From Hymenobacter sp. BT559 (GTDB lineage: Bacteria > Bacteroidota > Bacteroidia > Cytophagales > Hymenobacteraceae), in NCBI RefSeq assembly GCF_016427535.1, contig NZ_JAELXV010000002.1:124001-188000 (forward strand): 64,000 nucleotides of DNA. Reading direction: 5' to 3'. Under the pieces are notes generated by a model, which ran no database searches, was not told the DNA's origin, and saw only the letters and a program-made list of their open reading frames with translations. Positions 25,774-34,488 of this stretch are shown in pieces (position 1 is the stretch's first letter; each line of letters opens with the position of its first letter). A program made the position numbers and the translations under genes.

Positions 25774-27081
25774 CTACTTCTTGATTTCCGCCTTGAGTGC
25801 GTTGATAACGTCCGGGTTCGGTACGCAGCTTTTGAACTTCATATTCTCCAAAATGGGACCTAGGTCGGCCGCGCGCTTTACATCGACCAGGTAGGGCGGC
25901 TTGATGTGCAGCAGGGCCGCGATGGGCTTGTCGCTGAAGCGCTTGTAGGTCCAGTGGCACCAGCCGATGCCCACACTTGCTAGGTTGCGGGCGGCTTCGC
26001 CCATCCACTGCGGAGTGTTTTCGCCGGTTTCGCCTATCCACACTGGCACGTCTTGGGCGGTGCGGAAGGCCAGCAGGTTGCCGATGGTACCCAGCTGGTT
26101 GGCATCGGGGTTGGTGGCACCTAGGTCGTTGCTGAGCGGGTATTTTTCTAAATTGTAGCGATGGGCGTTGTACACAAGGTTTTCGGGGTGCGAGAAGGTC
26201 TTGCGCTCCAGCTGGTTGTAGTTGTTGCCGAAGCCATTGCCCTCTAGCAGCAGCAGGTGCTGGTCGCCCTGGGCGCGCACGGTGTTAATGAGCCGCTCTA
26301 GCATGGTGTGGATGGCCGCGTTGCCGCCGGGTACGTTGTTGGGCTCGTTCACAAGGTCGTACATCGCGATGCGGCCGTCGTTTTTGTAGCGCTTGGCTAG
26401 TGTGGCCCACAGGCCGTTCGTGATATCCTGGTAGATGGGCTCTTGCCAAAAATCGTTGGGCTGCAAGGCATCAGCAATGTTGGTGTCGGTGCCCTGGGCG
26501 CCGGGCGCGGCGTGCAGGTCGAGCACCACGTAGAGCTTGTTGGCCGCGCACCAGCCTAGGGTCTTGTCGATGAGCCGGATGGCTTCGAGCTGCTGCGGCG
26601 CTTGGAATAGCTCGCCTTTCTGCTGCCACTCTTTCAGCTTGGTCACGTAGTCGGCGTAGGGCACAGTGCCCCGAATGACGCCGTTGCGCACAGCCCGCTG
26701 CGCGGGCGTCAAAAACAAGTCGTAGTGCAAGGGCAGGCGAATGCAGTTGAAGCCCTGCTGCGCGATGAAGTCAATGTCCGCTTTGGTGATAAAATTGTCG
26801 CGCCACTGCTGGTAAAACTTCTCTACGGCCGCGTCGCTCAGGCCGGCTTGATATAGCACTTTCTTCACCGAGCCCTGGGTGCCGCCATAGCCGGGCTTCA
26901 TCATGTAGCCTTCTTGCAGTAGCCAGCCGCCTAGGTTCATGCCTTGCAGCAGTACTTCGCGGTGTTGGGCGTCTACTATTTTTGGGCCTTCGGCCCGCAG
27001 CAACGGCGCGCTCTGCGATTGGGCATGGGCGGTGATAGACCCTAGGGCAAGAGTGGTAAGGAGCAGTGAAAAGCGGGGCAT
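25774..27081 (-). CDS. Glycoside hydrolase family 5 enzyme
   Basis: A 435-residue secreted (beta/alpha)8-barrel hydrolase. Signal peptide MPRFSLLLTTLALGSITAHA. The family-5 acid/base glutamate is in YDLVNEPNNVPGG and the nucleophile in VPVWIGETGEN. GMNLGGWLLQEGYMMKPGYG and FNCIRLPLHYD are typical of exo-beta-1,3-glucanase and cellulase-like GH5 members. The substrate is probably a beta-glucan (inference from GH30 neighbours). It sits in the PUL between an SGNH hydrolase and an esterase, with a long palindrome in each flanking gap. Confidence 0.9.
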   Translation of the reverse strand: MPRFSLLLTTLALGSITAHAQSQSAPLLRAEGPKIVDAQHREVLLQGMNLGGWLLQEGYMMKPGYGGTQGSVKKVLYQAGLSDAAVEKFYQQWRDNFITKADIDFIAQQGFNCIRLPLHYDLFLTPAQRAVRNGVIRGTVPYADYVTKLKEWQQKGELFQAPQQLEAIRLIDKTLGWCAANKLYVVLDLHAAPGAQGTDTNIADALQPNDFWQEPIYQDITNGLWATLAKRYKNDGRIAMYDLVNEPNNVPGGNAAIHTMLERLINTVRAQGDQHLLLLEGNGFGNNYNQLERKTFSHPENLVYNAHRYNLEKYPLSNDLGATNPDANQLGTIGNLLAFRTAQDVPVWIGETGENTPQWMGEAARNLASVGIGWCHWTYKRFSDKPIAALLHIKPPYLVDVKRAADLGPILENMKFKSCVPNPDVINALKAEIKK

Positions 27082-27096
27082 AGGAGGTAAAAGGTT

Positions 27097-27192
27097 GTCA
27101 TGCAGAGCGCAGCGAAGTATCTCGCGTGCGGACGTTCGCTAGTATTAGGGATTACTGCACCACGCGAGATGCTTCGCTACGATATGCATGAC
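27097..27192. repeat. Long inverted repeat, GTCATGCAGAGCGCAGCGAAG family
   Basis: Arms of 32 bases (27097-27128 and 27161-27192) match at about 28 positions; the spacer is 32 bases. It shares AAG(C/T)ATCTCGCGTG with the neighbour at 27987. It fills most of the gap between the GH5 and SGNH genes. Confidence 0.85.
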
Positions 27193-27205
27193 GATAATGT
27201 GTGAA

Positions 27206-27913
27206 TTACTTGCGCTTGAGCGCCTGGGCTACGCCCTGCTGCAATAGCGGCCCCATGATGCGGTAGCCGGCCAGGGTAGGGTGCACGCCATCGGTGGCGA
27301 GAGCGGCAGATAGGCCCTGGCGCTCGTCGGCCATAGCGGCGTGGTAGTCCACGTAGGTGAGATGGTGCTGGGCCGCGTAGGCCTTTAACTTCTGGTTGAG
27401 GGCGATGACCTTAGGCGCGGGCTCGCGGCCGGGCCGCCACGGAAAGTTGTAGGCCGGCAGTACTGAGCATATAATTACCCGTACGCCGTGGGCCTGCGCT
27501 AGCTCGGCCATCGAGGTGATGTTGTGAAACGTGGCCTCGGGGTTATAAGGGCCGGCGTTTTCGGCGATGTCGTTGATGCCGCTCAAGATGGCCACGACTT
27601 TGGGCTGCAAGGCCAACACATCGGGCCACAGGCGCAGCAGCATCTGCCCCGACACCTGCCCGCTGATGCCCCGGCCGACGTACTCGTAGGTTTTGCTGGC
27701 AAAAAATGCTGTGTCGATGCGGGGCCAGGCGTCGGTGATGGAGTTGCCCATCAGTACGACGCGCGGACGCTTGGCGGTGGCCGGGGGCAGCTGTTGGTTG
27801 GCCGGTGCATAGCGCCCTAGGTTGGCCCAGTCGGTGGTTTGGGCCCAGCTGCCCAGGGGTAGTAGCAGCGCGGCAGCTACCGCAAGCGCATTGAGAGTGT
27901 TTGAGAAGGACAT
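27206..27913 (-). CDS. Secreted SGNH/GDSL-type hydrolase
   Basis: A 235-residue SGNH-fold esterase from the ATG at 27913, which opens into a signal peptide (MSFSNTLNALAVAAALLLPL, ending GSWAQ). The upstream in-frame start at 27970 would put a polar stretch in front. Block I is VVLMGNSITDAWP with the nucleophilic Ser, block III ILSGINDIAEN with the Asn, block V ATDGVHPTLAGY with the Asp/His pair. Family members deacetylate carbohydrates or cleave lipids; in this PUL a carbohydrate esterase role is most likely. Both flanking gaps contain long palindromes. Confidence 0.87.
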   Translation of the reverse strand: MSFSNTLNALAVAAALLLPLGSWAQTTDWANLGRYAPANQQLPPATAKRPRVVLMGNSITDAWPRIDTAFFASKTYEYVGRGISGQVSGQMLLRLWPDVLALQPKVVAILSGINDIAENAGPYNPEATFHNITSMAELAQAHGVRVIICSVLPAYNFPWRPGREPAPKVIALNQKLKAYAAQHHLTYVDYHAAMADERQGLSAALATDGVHPTLAGYRIMGPLLQQGVAQALKRK

Positions 27914-27986
27914 AGTGGTGGAAGTAAGCGGCGAGCAATAGCACTCACCAAGCAGCGGCAAGCTACCCAACGTCCAATAAATTAGC

Positions 27987-28080
27987 CTGTCAGGCTGACG
28001 AAGGAAGCATCTCGCGTGGCGCAGTAGCTCCTAGCCGTAGTAATGAAGCGAGCAAGATGCTTCCTTCGTCAGCCTGACAG
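27987..28080. repeat. Long inverted repeat, CTGTCAGGCTGACGAAGGAAG family
   Basis: Arms of 29 bases (27987-28015 and 28052-28080) differ at one position, a G-U pair in RNA; the spacer is 36 bases. It lies between the SGNH hydrolase and the first GH30 gene. Confidence 0.9.
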
Positions 28081-28111
28081 CCTACTTCGCGACAGCTAAC
28101 TCAAAAGGCAA

Positions 28112-29560
28112 TTAATCAATTACATAAGTAGCAATAGAGTGCGCGGGGCTGGTGGTGGCCGCGGCCTGGCCCTTCACCCACAGCTGAAACTCCTGGGGCT
28201 TGTCGCCGCTGTTCATTACTACCACGGCCACTTTGCCGTCGGGATTTACGAAGGAGGTGGCTTGCAACCAGTCGCGGTTGGTGGTGGCGGCCACGCGCTT
28301 GGCGCCGGGCCGGATGAACTTCGAGAAGTGCCCGATGTAGTAGTAAGCGTTAGTGTAAATGAGCTTGCCAGTGCGGGTGTCGGCGATGATGGGCGCGAAG
28401 CAGAAGTTGCCCACGTGGTTGGGACCGCCTTTCTCGTCGAGCAGCACGTTCCAGTCCGTCCAGCCCACGGTGCCGGCGTTGAAGTCGTTTATCATCGAGT
28501 TGCCGTAGCGCTCGCCCAGCTTCCAGTCGTTTACCTGGTCAAACTTGAAGTTCTCGACGCAGCCCTCCGTGAAGATGAGGTTGGTATTGGGGTAAGTTTC
28601 GTGCACGCGGCGCTCGTTGTCAAAGAGCGGGCCGCTGGTGGTCCAGGTCTCATACCAGTGGTAGCCAATGCCCCACACGTACTTGGCGGCTTCGGGGTCG
28701 TCGAGCACGGTGCTGGCGCGCTGGTACAGCAAATCGCGGTTGTGGTCCCAGGCAATGAGTTTTTTATCACCTAGGCCACCTTTTTGCAGCGTTGGCCCTA
28801 GGTATTCCTTGATGAAGTCACGCTCCTCCTCGGCCGTGTACAAGCACGATTCCCACTTCTGGGTCGCCATTTCCTCGTTTTGCACCGAAAGGCCCCAAAT
28901 CGGAATTCCCTGTTTTTGGTAGGCGTCAATAAATTTAACATAGTGGTCGGCCCACGGCTGCCGAAACTCGGGCAGCAGCTTGCCGCCGTGCAGCAAGTCG
29001 TGGTTGGTTTTCATGAACGCCGGCGGCGTCCAGGGGCTCACGAACATCGTGAGCTTGCCGCCCGCCGCGGCTATGGCCTGCTTAATGAACGGGATGCGGT
29101 ACTTCTCATCAGGCTTCACACTAAAGCTTTTGAGGCTCTTGTCGCCTTCCTTAATATAGGTATAGCTCGCGCTCGAAAAGTCGCAGCTGCCAATGTGCGT
29201 GCGCGCCAGCGTATAGCCAATGCCCGCCGTCGGGCTATAGTAGGCTTGCAAAAACTCCTGCTGTTGCGCCTTGGGCAGCTTGGCAAAGGTTTCGGCCGAA
29301 GCATCGGTGAGCGCCCCACCTATGCCGAGCAGCGTTTGGTACGAATGAGCGGGGTCTACGAATACGCAGACTTGCGTTTCAAGCGGTTGCGAAGCGGGCT
29401 GAAAGCTGAGCGCTGCGCCCGCCGCTAGGCGCTGGTTGGTAGCCTGCGCAGTAGTGAATACCTGGGCTTTTTTGCCCGCTGCCGAGTAGGTAGTTTGGGC
29501 AACGGCAGGACCTAGGCTTAGCGCTGATGCTAGCCCTAGGGTAAGAAATTTGTGGGTCAT
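28112..29560 (-). CDS. Glycoside hydrolase family 30 enzyme (most divergent of three)
   Basis: A 482-residue secreted GH30 enzyme (glucosylceramidase / beta-1,6-glucanase family). Signal peptide MTHKFLTLGLASALSLGPAVA. The acid/base Glu is in IWGLSVQNEEMATQ and the nucleophile in LIFTEGCVENFKF; YQTLLGIGGALTDASAETFA is the family's N-terminal signature. The all-beta side domain at the C-terminus ends in PAHSIATYVID. Its TEGCVENF nucleophile region differs from the TEQWT of the two paralogs upstream, so it likely belongs to another subfamily and has a different specificity. Characterised Bacteroides GH30 enzymes in PULs cut beta-1,6-glucan. Confidence 0.92.
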   Translation of the reverse strand: MTHKFLTLGLASALSLGPAVAQTTYSAAGKKAQVFTTAQATNQRLAAGAALSFQPASQPLETQVCVFVDPAHSYQTLLGIGGALTDASAETFAKLPKAQQQEFLQAYYSPTAGIGYTLARTHIGSCDFSSASYTYIKEGDKSLKSFSVKPDEKYRIPFIKQAIAAAGGKLTMFVSPWTPPAFMKTNHDLLHGGKLLPEFRQPWADHYVKFIDAYQKQGIPIWGLSVQNEEMATQKWESCLYTAEEERDFIKEYLGPTLQKGGLGDKKLIAWDHNRDLLYQRASTVLDDPEAAKYVWGIGYHWYETWTTSGPLFDNERRVHETYPNTNLIFTEGCVENFKFDQVNDWKLGERYGNSMINDFNAGTVGWTDWNVLLDEKGGPNHVGNFCFAPIIADTRTGKLIYTNAYYYIGHFSKFIRPGAKRVAATTNRDWLQATSFVNPDGKVAVVVMNSGDKPQEFQLWVKGQAAATTSPAHSIATYVID

Positions 29561-29609
29561 AATAAAGAGGAGCGGGAGGGTAGTAGTGCAAGCGGCTCGT
29601 CAGGCGTAG

Positions 29610-29718
29610 GACCCCACCCCCGGCCCCTCCCCTCCGGGAGAGGGGAGCCTGATGACTGAATGGCGGTTGCTTACGGTCGGCTCCCCTCTCCCGGAGGGGA
29701 GGGGCTGGGGGTGGGGTC
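29610..29718. repeat. Long G/C-block inverted repeat (CCCCTCCCCTCCGGGAGAGG type)
   Basis: Arms of 39 bases (29610-29648 and 29680-29718) differ at one position, a G-U pair in RNA; the spacer is 31 bases. One arm is nearly pure C runs, the other nearly pure G runs. This is the longest near-perfect stem in the window. It lies between two GH30 genes and starts 17 bases from the stop of the upstream one. Confidence 0.92.
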
Positions 29719-29735
29719 ACACGCCTAGGGGCGTG

Positions 29736-31214
29736 CTACCACACGTAGGTGGCCACGGCGCCGCCGTAAAGCGAGGCACTGGCCAGCTTACCCTTGTATT
29801 GGATATTGAAATTGCGGAGCGTCGAGCCGGTGTTCACTACCATAAGTACGCGCTTGCCAGCGGGCGTTTTGTAGGCCACGTTGGGCAGGCCGTCGGGGGT
29901 ATTGGTGGCTACGCGTACCGAGCCGGGCCGCACAAACTTGGCGGCGTGGCCGATGGTGTAGTAGGCCGAGTTGCGGGTTACGGTGTTGCCGCTGATGGTG
30001 AGGGCACCTAGGCACTCGGTGCAGCCGCCCGGTGTGTGGGGGCCGTAGGTGGCGTCATTGGCGAGGTTCCACTCCAGCACGTTGCGGCTCCAGTTGCGGG
30101 GTGCGGCCACTACCAGGTTGTTGGCGTGCCAGGTGAGGTCGCTGGCGAAGTTGCCGGGGGCCTGCGTCCACTGCTCCGTAAAGTACACGTTTTTAGTGGG
30201 GTAAGCGTCGTGCACTTGGCTCAGTGCGCTCATCTGCCCGGCGTAGAGGTGAAAGGCCGAGCCATCGAGGAAGGCGCTGGCGCCCGCATCGCTGAGCACG
30301 GTGCGCACAAAGGCTAGCCCATCGGCATCGGGGTTGTGGTCGTAGGCAATAATCTTGGTGCTGAGGCCCGCCGCTTTAAACGCCGGCCCCACGTTGTTCT
30401 TAATGAATGACGCCTGCTCGGCGCCCGTCATCACCATGCTCGGGTTATTGTAGGGGTTCAGCGGCTCGTTTTGCAGCGTCACGGCATCAAGCGTGATACC
30501 TAGGGCTTGCATACCCTGGAGGTACTTCACGAAATAGCGGGCGTAAGCATCGTAGTACTCAGGCCGCAGCGAGCCGCTCACAAAAGGGTTGCTCGGGTTG
30601 GCGTTCTGCTTCATCCACACGGGCGCCGTCCAGGGCGACCCTAGGACTTTGATGCTTGGGTTGATGGCCACAATTTCCTTCAGCACCGGAATGAGGTACG
30701 CCTGGTCGGGCGCCAGGCTAAAGCTAGCCAGCGTGGGGTCTGGGCTGGCCGAGTCGTCGTAGGTGTAGGGCGAGGCGTTGAGGTCTGAGGCCCCAATGCT
30801 CACTCGCAAATAGCTCACCCCGATATTATTCTCGTCGGTTGCAAACAGCTCCTTGAGCAGCGCGGCCCGGTTGGCGGCCGTCATCTGGCTCAGCACGTAG
30901 GCGCTGCCCCCGGTGAGGGTGTAGCCAAAGCCGTCCATGGTCTGAAAAGTCTGCGTGGTATCGACCGCGATAGTCGGGTTTGAGTTGGCCGCGGCCCCGA
31001 AACTCAAGCCCGTGGGCTGGTTATAAAACAGCGCTGCTTTGTCGGGCGTGGTGAGCCACACAGCCACCTGCGACGGAGCAACTGGCGTGGGCGTCGGCGG
31101 GGTAGGGGTAGGCGTGGGAGTAACAGGGCCCTCGTCTTTAGAGCAGCTGCCGAGCAGCAAAGAGGCCGCCAGTAGCCAGCTTGCCGAATAGGAAAAACGG
31201 GTGGGGAAAGTCAT
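29736..31214 (-). CDS. Glycoside hydrolase family 30 lipoprotein
   Basis: A 492-residue GH30 enzyme with a lipobox (LLLGSCSKDEG) and a Thr/Pro spacer (TPTPTPTPPTPTPVAP), so probably a lipoprotein displayed at the cell surface. Acid/base Glu in DAVTLQNEPLNPYN, nucleophile in NVYFTEQWTQAPGN, N-terminal signature FQTMDGFGYTLTGGSAYVLS. It is closely similar to the next GH30 (31249-32673) along the whole length, with only 34 bases between, so they are tandem duplicates. Surface location suggests initial endo-cleavage before SusD binding, while the other two may act in the periplasm (inference). Confidence 0.93.
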   Translation of the reverse strand: MTFPTRFSYSASWLLAASLLLGSCSKDEGPVTPTPTPTPPTPTPVAPSQVAVWLTTPDKAALFYNQPTGLSFGAAANSNPTIAVDTTQTFQTMDGFGYTLTGGSAYVLSQMTAANRAALLKELFATDENNIGVSYLRVSIGASDLNASPYTYDDSASPDPTLASFSLAPDQAYLIPVLKEIVAINPSIKVLGSPWTAPVWMKQNANPSNPFVSGSLRPEYYDAYARYFVKYLQGMQALGITLDAVTLQNEPLNPYNNPSMVMTGAEQASFIKNNVGPAFKAAGLSTKIIAYDHNPDADGLAFVRTVLSDAGASAFLDGSAFHLYAGQMSALSQVHDAYPTKNVYFTEQWTQAPGNFASDLTWHANNLVVAAPRNWSRNVLEWNLANDATYGPHTPGGCTECLGALTISGNTVTRNSAYYTIGHAAKFVRPGSVRVATNTPDGLPNVAYKTPAGKRVLMVVNTGSTLRNFNIQYKGKLASASLYGGAVATYVW

Positions 31215-31248
31215 GGAGCGTGTCAGTAAAGGATGGAAGGCCGCGCTG

Positions 31249-32673
31249 CTACCACACGTAAGTGGCTACCGCGCCGGCCGGCAGCGTGGCCTGGGCTGCT
31301 TGCCCTAGGTAGCGCAGGCTAAAGGTTTGGGCCGTAGTCTGGTCGTTCACGACCAGCAGCACGTGGCCGCCGCTGGGCGTGCGGTAGGCCACGTTGGGCA
31401 GCCCCGCCTCAGTGGTTGAGCCCACGCGCACCGAGCCGGGGCGCACAAACTTGCTGGCGTGGGCTACAGTGTAGTAGGCCACGTTGCGAGTCACGGCGTC
31501 GCCGGGGGCCAGCGTAATGGCGCCTAGGCACTCGGTGCAGCCGCCCGGCGTGTGCGGGTTCTGCTGCGGGTCGGCGGCCAGGTTCCACTCCAGCACGGTG
31601 CGGGCCCAGTTGCGCGGTGCGCCTATTTCGAGGTTTTTTACGTGCCACCCTAGGTTGCTTTCAAAGGTGGTTTTCGACCCCGTCCACTGCTCGGTGAAGT
31701 ACACGTTCTTGGTCGGGTACGCGTCGTGTATCTTGCTCAGGGCCTCGATGGGACCGGCGTAGAGGTGAAACGCCGAGCCGTCGACGTAGGGGTTGGCTTT
31801 GGCATTACCGAGCACCGTGAGGGGGTAGTCGGGCCGGTCGGCGTTGTGGTCGTAGCAAACGATTTTGGTCTTGAGACCCGCCGCCTTAAAAGCCGGACCT
31901 AGGTGCTGGCCAATAAAGTCAGCTTGCGGCTCGGCAGTCATCAACAGGCTGGGGTTGTTGCCGGGGTGCAGCGGCTCGTTCTGCACCGTGATGGCGTCGA
32001 GGCGAATGCCGTGCTTCTGCATGCCTTGCAGGTACTTCACAAAGTACTGCGCATAGGCTCCGTAAAACTCCGGCTTCAGTGAGCCACCCTTGCTTTCGCC
32101 GTTGGTTTTCATCCAGGTCGGCGGGCTCCAGGGCGAGCCCATCAGCTTGATGGCGGGGTTGATAGCCAGAATCTCCTTGAGTACCGGAATAAGGTGCGCC
32201 TCGTCGGGCGCCAGGCTGAAGTGCGCCAGCGTGGGGTCGGTTTCGCCAGCCGGCCGGTCGTCGTAGCTAAATACCTGGGCATCGAGGTCCGAGGCCCCGA
32301 TGCTCAGGCGCAGGTAGCTCACGCCGATGCCGCTGGCATCGGTGCCGAATAGCTCGCGCAGTAGCTTGGTACGGGCCGGGGCGCTCATGGCGTGCAGCAA
32401 CTCGGCACTGCCCCCGGTGAGGCAGTAGCCAAAGCCATCCATGGTCTGAAAACGCTGGCTATCGTCGATTTCAATCACCGTACCCGTGGGGGCGGCTTTG
32501 CTGAAGGTCAGGCGCGAAGCCTGCGGTTGCAGGCGCTGGGTTTGGTCGGGAGTAGTAATCCAAGAAGCCACGCCCGCTTTGGCGTTGGTCTTGGCGCGCT
32601 GGCCATAGCCTGGCACCAGTGTGAGCGCCAGTACGGCACCTAGGCCCAAGCGGCAAACAGAAACAGATAGCAT
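31249..32673 (-). CDS. Glycoside hydrolase family 30 enzyme, tandem paralog
   Basis: A 474-residue GH30 enzyme with an ordinary signal peptide (MLSVSVCRLGLGAVLALTLV, then PGYGQ) and no lipobox, unlike its paralog. Acid/base Glu in DAITVQNEPLHPGN, nucleophile in NVYFTEQWTGSKTT, signature FQTMDGFGYCLTGGSAELLH. The conserved block HTPGGCTECLGAITL is shared with the lipoprotein copy. The difference in sorting signal suggests the duplicates work in different compartments. It is the first hydrolase gene after susCD, separated from susD by a 316-base gap holding two long palindromes. Confidence 0.93.
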   Translation of the reverse strand: MLSVSVCRLGLGAVLALTLVPGYGQRAKTNAKAGVASWITTPDQTQRLQPQASRLTFSKAAPTGTVIEIDDSQRFQTMDGFGYCLTGGSAELLHAMSAPARTKLLRELFGTDASGIGVSYLRLSIGASDLDAQVFSYDDRPAGETDPTLAHFSLAPDEAHLIPVLKEILAINPAIKLMGSPWSPPTWMKTNGESKGGSLKPEFYGAYAQYFVKYLQGMQKHGIRLDAITVQNEPLHPGNNPSLLMTAEPQADFIGQHLGPAFKAAGLKTKIVCYDHNADRPDYPLTVLGNAKANPYVDGSAFHLYAGPIEALSKIHDAYPTKNVYFTEQWTGSKTTFESNLGWHVKNLEIGAPRNWARTVLEWNLAADPQQNPHTPGGCTECLGAITLAPGDAVTRNVAYYTVAHASKFVRPGSVRVGSTTEAGLPNVAYRTPSGGHVLLVVNDQTTAQTFSLRYLGQAAQATLPAGAVATYVW

Positions 32674-32691
32674 AAAAGGGGGAATAAAAAA

Positions 32692-32786
32692 CGCTTGTCA
32701 CGGCGCGGAGCAACGAAGGAGTAATCGCACCCGAACAGCTCGCCTAGGTGCGATTGCTTCGTCGTTTGTCCTCGCAATGACAAGCG
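32692..32786. repeat. Long inverted repeat, TTGTCATTGCGAGGAC family
   Basis: Arms of 40 bases (32692-32731 and 32747-32786) match at about 31-32 positions; the spacer is 15 bases and the loop side contains CCTAGG. With the next repeat it fills the 316-base gap between susD and the GH30 gene; I see no gene in that gap. Confidence 0.82.
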
Positions 32787-32914
32787 TGATAGTTTGGTGC
32801 GTAGCTAGCAGCAATTGCTACTAGCATGCCGCTCCGGGGCCAGGTAGTTCTTTATCCACTTTTTCCCAGCCCAGGGCCCCGAAACGACAGCTTTTTTAAG
32901 TAGTGCTTAGTTAT

Positions 32915-32985
32915 TAGTGCATGGTGCTTAGTTGTTAGTGCTATTAATTATTGACCAAGCACTGACAACTAAGCACCATGCACTA
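32915..32985. repeat. Long inverted repeat, TTAGTGC/TGCTTAG family, abutting susD stop
   Basis: Arms of 28 bases (32915-32942 and 32958-32985) differ at one position, a G-U pair in RNA. It ends 4 bases before the susD stop codon. The words GTGCTTAG and TAGTGC recur inside it and in the repeat at 19126-19201. Confidence 0.88.
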
Positions 32986-32989
32986 TACA

Positions 32990-34465
32990 CTAGTACCCTG
33001 GGTTTTGGGTAACCAGGGGGTTGGTGTTGATTTCGCCTTGTGGCAGCGGGAACAGCAGGTAGTTCACATCGCGGTTGCCTTGGCGCTGCTGGGCAATGAT
33101 GTCGAGCGCCGTGATGGCGTGGGCACCAGCCTCTACCGCGTTGTGGCGAGCGTAGCGCAGCAAGTCAAACCAGCGCTCGCCTTCGAAGGCCAGCTCCAGG
33201 CGGCGCTGGCGGTCGATTTCGTTGCGCATGGCCTGCTTGGTGAGGGCCTGGGTCGAGGCTAGGTTGAGGGCCGTCAGGCCAGCGCGCTGGCGCACCAGAT
33301 TTAGCTTAGCCAGCACATCGGCGCTGGGGCCGGTTTGCTCATTCACAGCTTCGGCGTAGGCCAGCAGCACCTCAGCATAGCGCAGTACGTAGGTGTTGTC
33401 GGCCGAGCTGAAATTGTTGCCGATGCCGCGCCACTTGTACACAAAAGGACCCACGTCGTTGCTATTGCCACCGTTGCCGGGCTTGCCGTCGATATAGCTA
33501 GCGTGGTTACGGCCAATGACCTTGCCGGCCGCCGAGTTTACGATGCCCGCAAAGGCCCAACGGGTATCATTCACGGTGTCGGCGTAGGCCAGCAGCTCGG
33601 CCGTCGGAATGTTAAACTTGGGGAAGGAATACGTGGCCAGCGGCGAGGGCAGCAGCAAGTCGGGCAAGATGTTGCCCCCATCGGCACTGCCAGCGTACTG
33701 AATTTCGAAGAGCGACTCGGCGCTCTTGTTCTCGGCTGGGTACAGGGCGTTGAACGACCCTAGGGTGATGTTGCTGGCCAGCACCTTGGCAGCCGCAGCC
33801 TGGGCGGCGGCCCAGTTGCGACGCGTCAGCTGCACGCGGGCCAACAGGGCGTTTGCCGAGTTTTTGGTAGCGCGGTTGGTGTTGCTGGCGGGCATCTGGA
33901 TGGCGGCGCGCTGCAAGTCGGCCACTACCTGGTCATACACCTGGTCGGCGGTGGCGCGGGCCAGGTTCACGTCGGCGGGGGCGCCGCTTTCGGTGGGCGT
34001 CAGGCGCAGGGGCACGCCGCCGTACACGCGCGCCAGGTTGAAGTAGCTGAGCGCCCGAATGAAGCGCGCCTCGCCCAAAATCTGACTGCGGCGGGCCGTG
34101 TCCATCGTCACGGTGGGCACGTACTTGAGCACGATGTTGGCCCGGTTCACGCCCTGGTAGCACTGGTTGTACACGTTGCCAACCTGGCTGGTCGTGGGCG
34201 TCCAGATGATTTTATCCATCGCGTTCACGTCGCCGTTGGTGCTGCTGCAGTTGTCGCTGGGCATTTCGCCCATCACGTTCAGGTCCTGGCCGTAGGCACC
34301 GGTGCCCTGCATGGCGTCGTAGGTGGCCGTGAGGCTGGCCTCGGCGTCATCCGAGGTTTGGAAGAAGTTTTCGGGGGTAATGCTGCCTAGGGGCTCTTTC
34401 TTAAGAAAGTCGCAGCTGGCTAGTAGGCTGAGGGCGCCGAGCGCCGGGATAAGTAGCTTTTTCAT
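32990..34465 (-). CDS. SusD/RagB-family glycan-binding lipoprotein
   Basis: A 491-residue surface lipoprotein that binds oligosaccharide and forms the lid on the SusC channel. Lipobox LLASCDFLKKEPLG; N-terminal signature SITPENFFQTSDDAEASLTA; TPR-like helices in the middle; C-terminal block RRLELAFEGERWFDLLRYAR, which is highly conserved in the family. It follows susC by 23 bases and is surely co-transcribed. The gene's 3' end abuts a long palindrome, so susC/susD could be partly insulated from the hydrolase genes downstream. Confidence 0.95.
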   Translation of the reverse strand: MKKLLIPALGALSLLASCDFLKKEPLGSITPENFFQTSDDAEASLTATYDAMQGTGAYGQDLNVMGEMPSDNCSSTNGDVNAMDKIIWTPTTSQVGNVYNQCYQGVNRANIVLKYVPTVTMDTARRSQILGEARFIRALSYFNLARVYGGVPLRLTPTESGAPADVNLARATADQVYDQVVADLQRAAIQMPASNTNRATKNSANALLARVQLTRRNWAAAQAAAAKVLASNITLGSFNALYPAENKSAESLFEIQYAGSADGGNILPDLLLPSPLATYSFPKFNIPTAELLAYADTVNDTRWAFAGIVNSAAGKVIGRNHASYIDGKPGNGGNSNDVGPFVYKWRGIGNNFSSADNTYVLRYAEVLLAYAEAVNEQTGPSADVLAKLNLVRQRAGLTALNLASTQALTKQAMRNEIDRQRRLELAFEGERWFDLLRYARHNAVEAGAHAITALDIIAQQRQGNRDVNYLLFPLPQGEINTNPLVTQNPGY

Positions 34466-34488
34466 GGGAATTCTGAGCTAGCGGCAGC

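Noticed and set aside
28139..28774. 211-residue + strand frame inside the first GH30 gene
   Set aside because: Antisense shadow; the minus frame carries intact catalytic motifs.
32692..32985. Possible insertion sequence in the 316-base gap
   Set aside because: Only inverted repeats are present; there is no transposase frame and no target-site duplication I can see.
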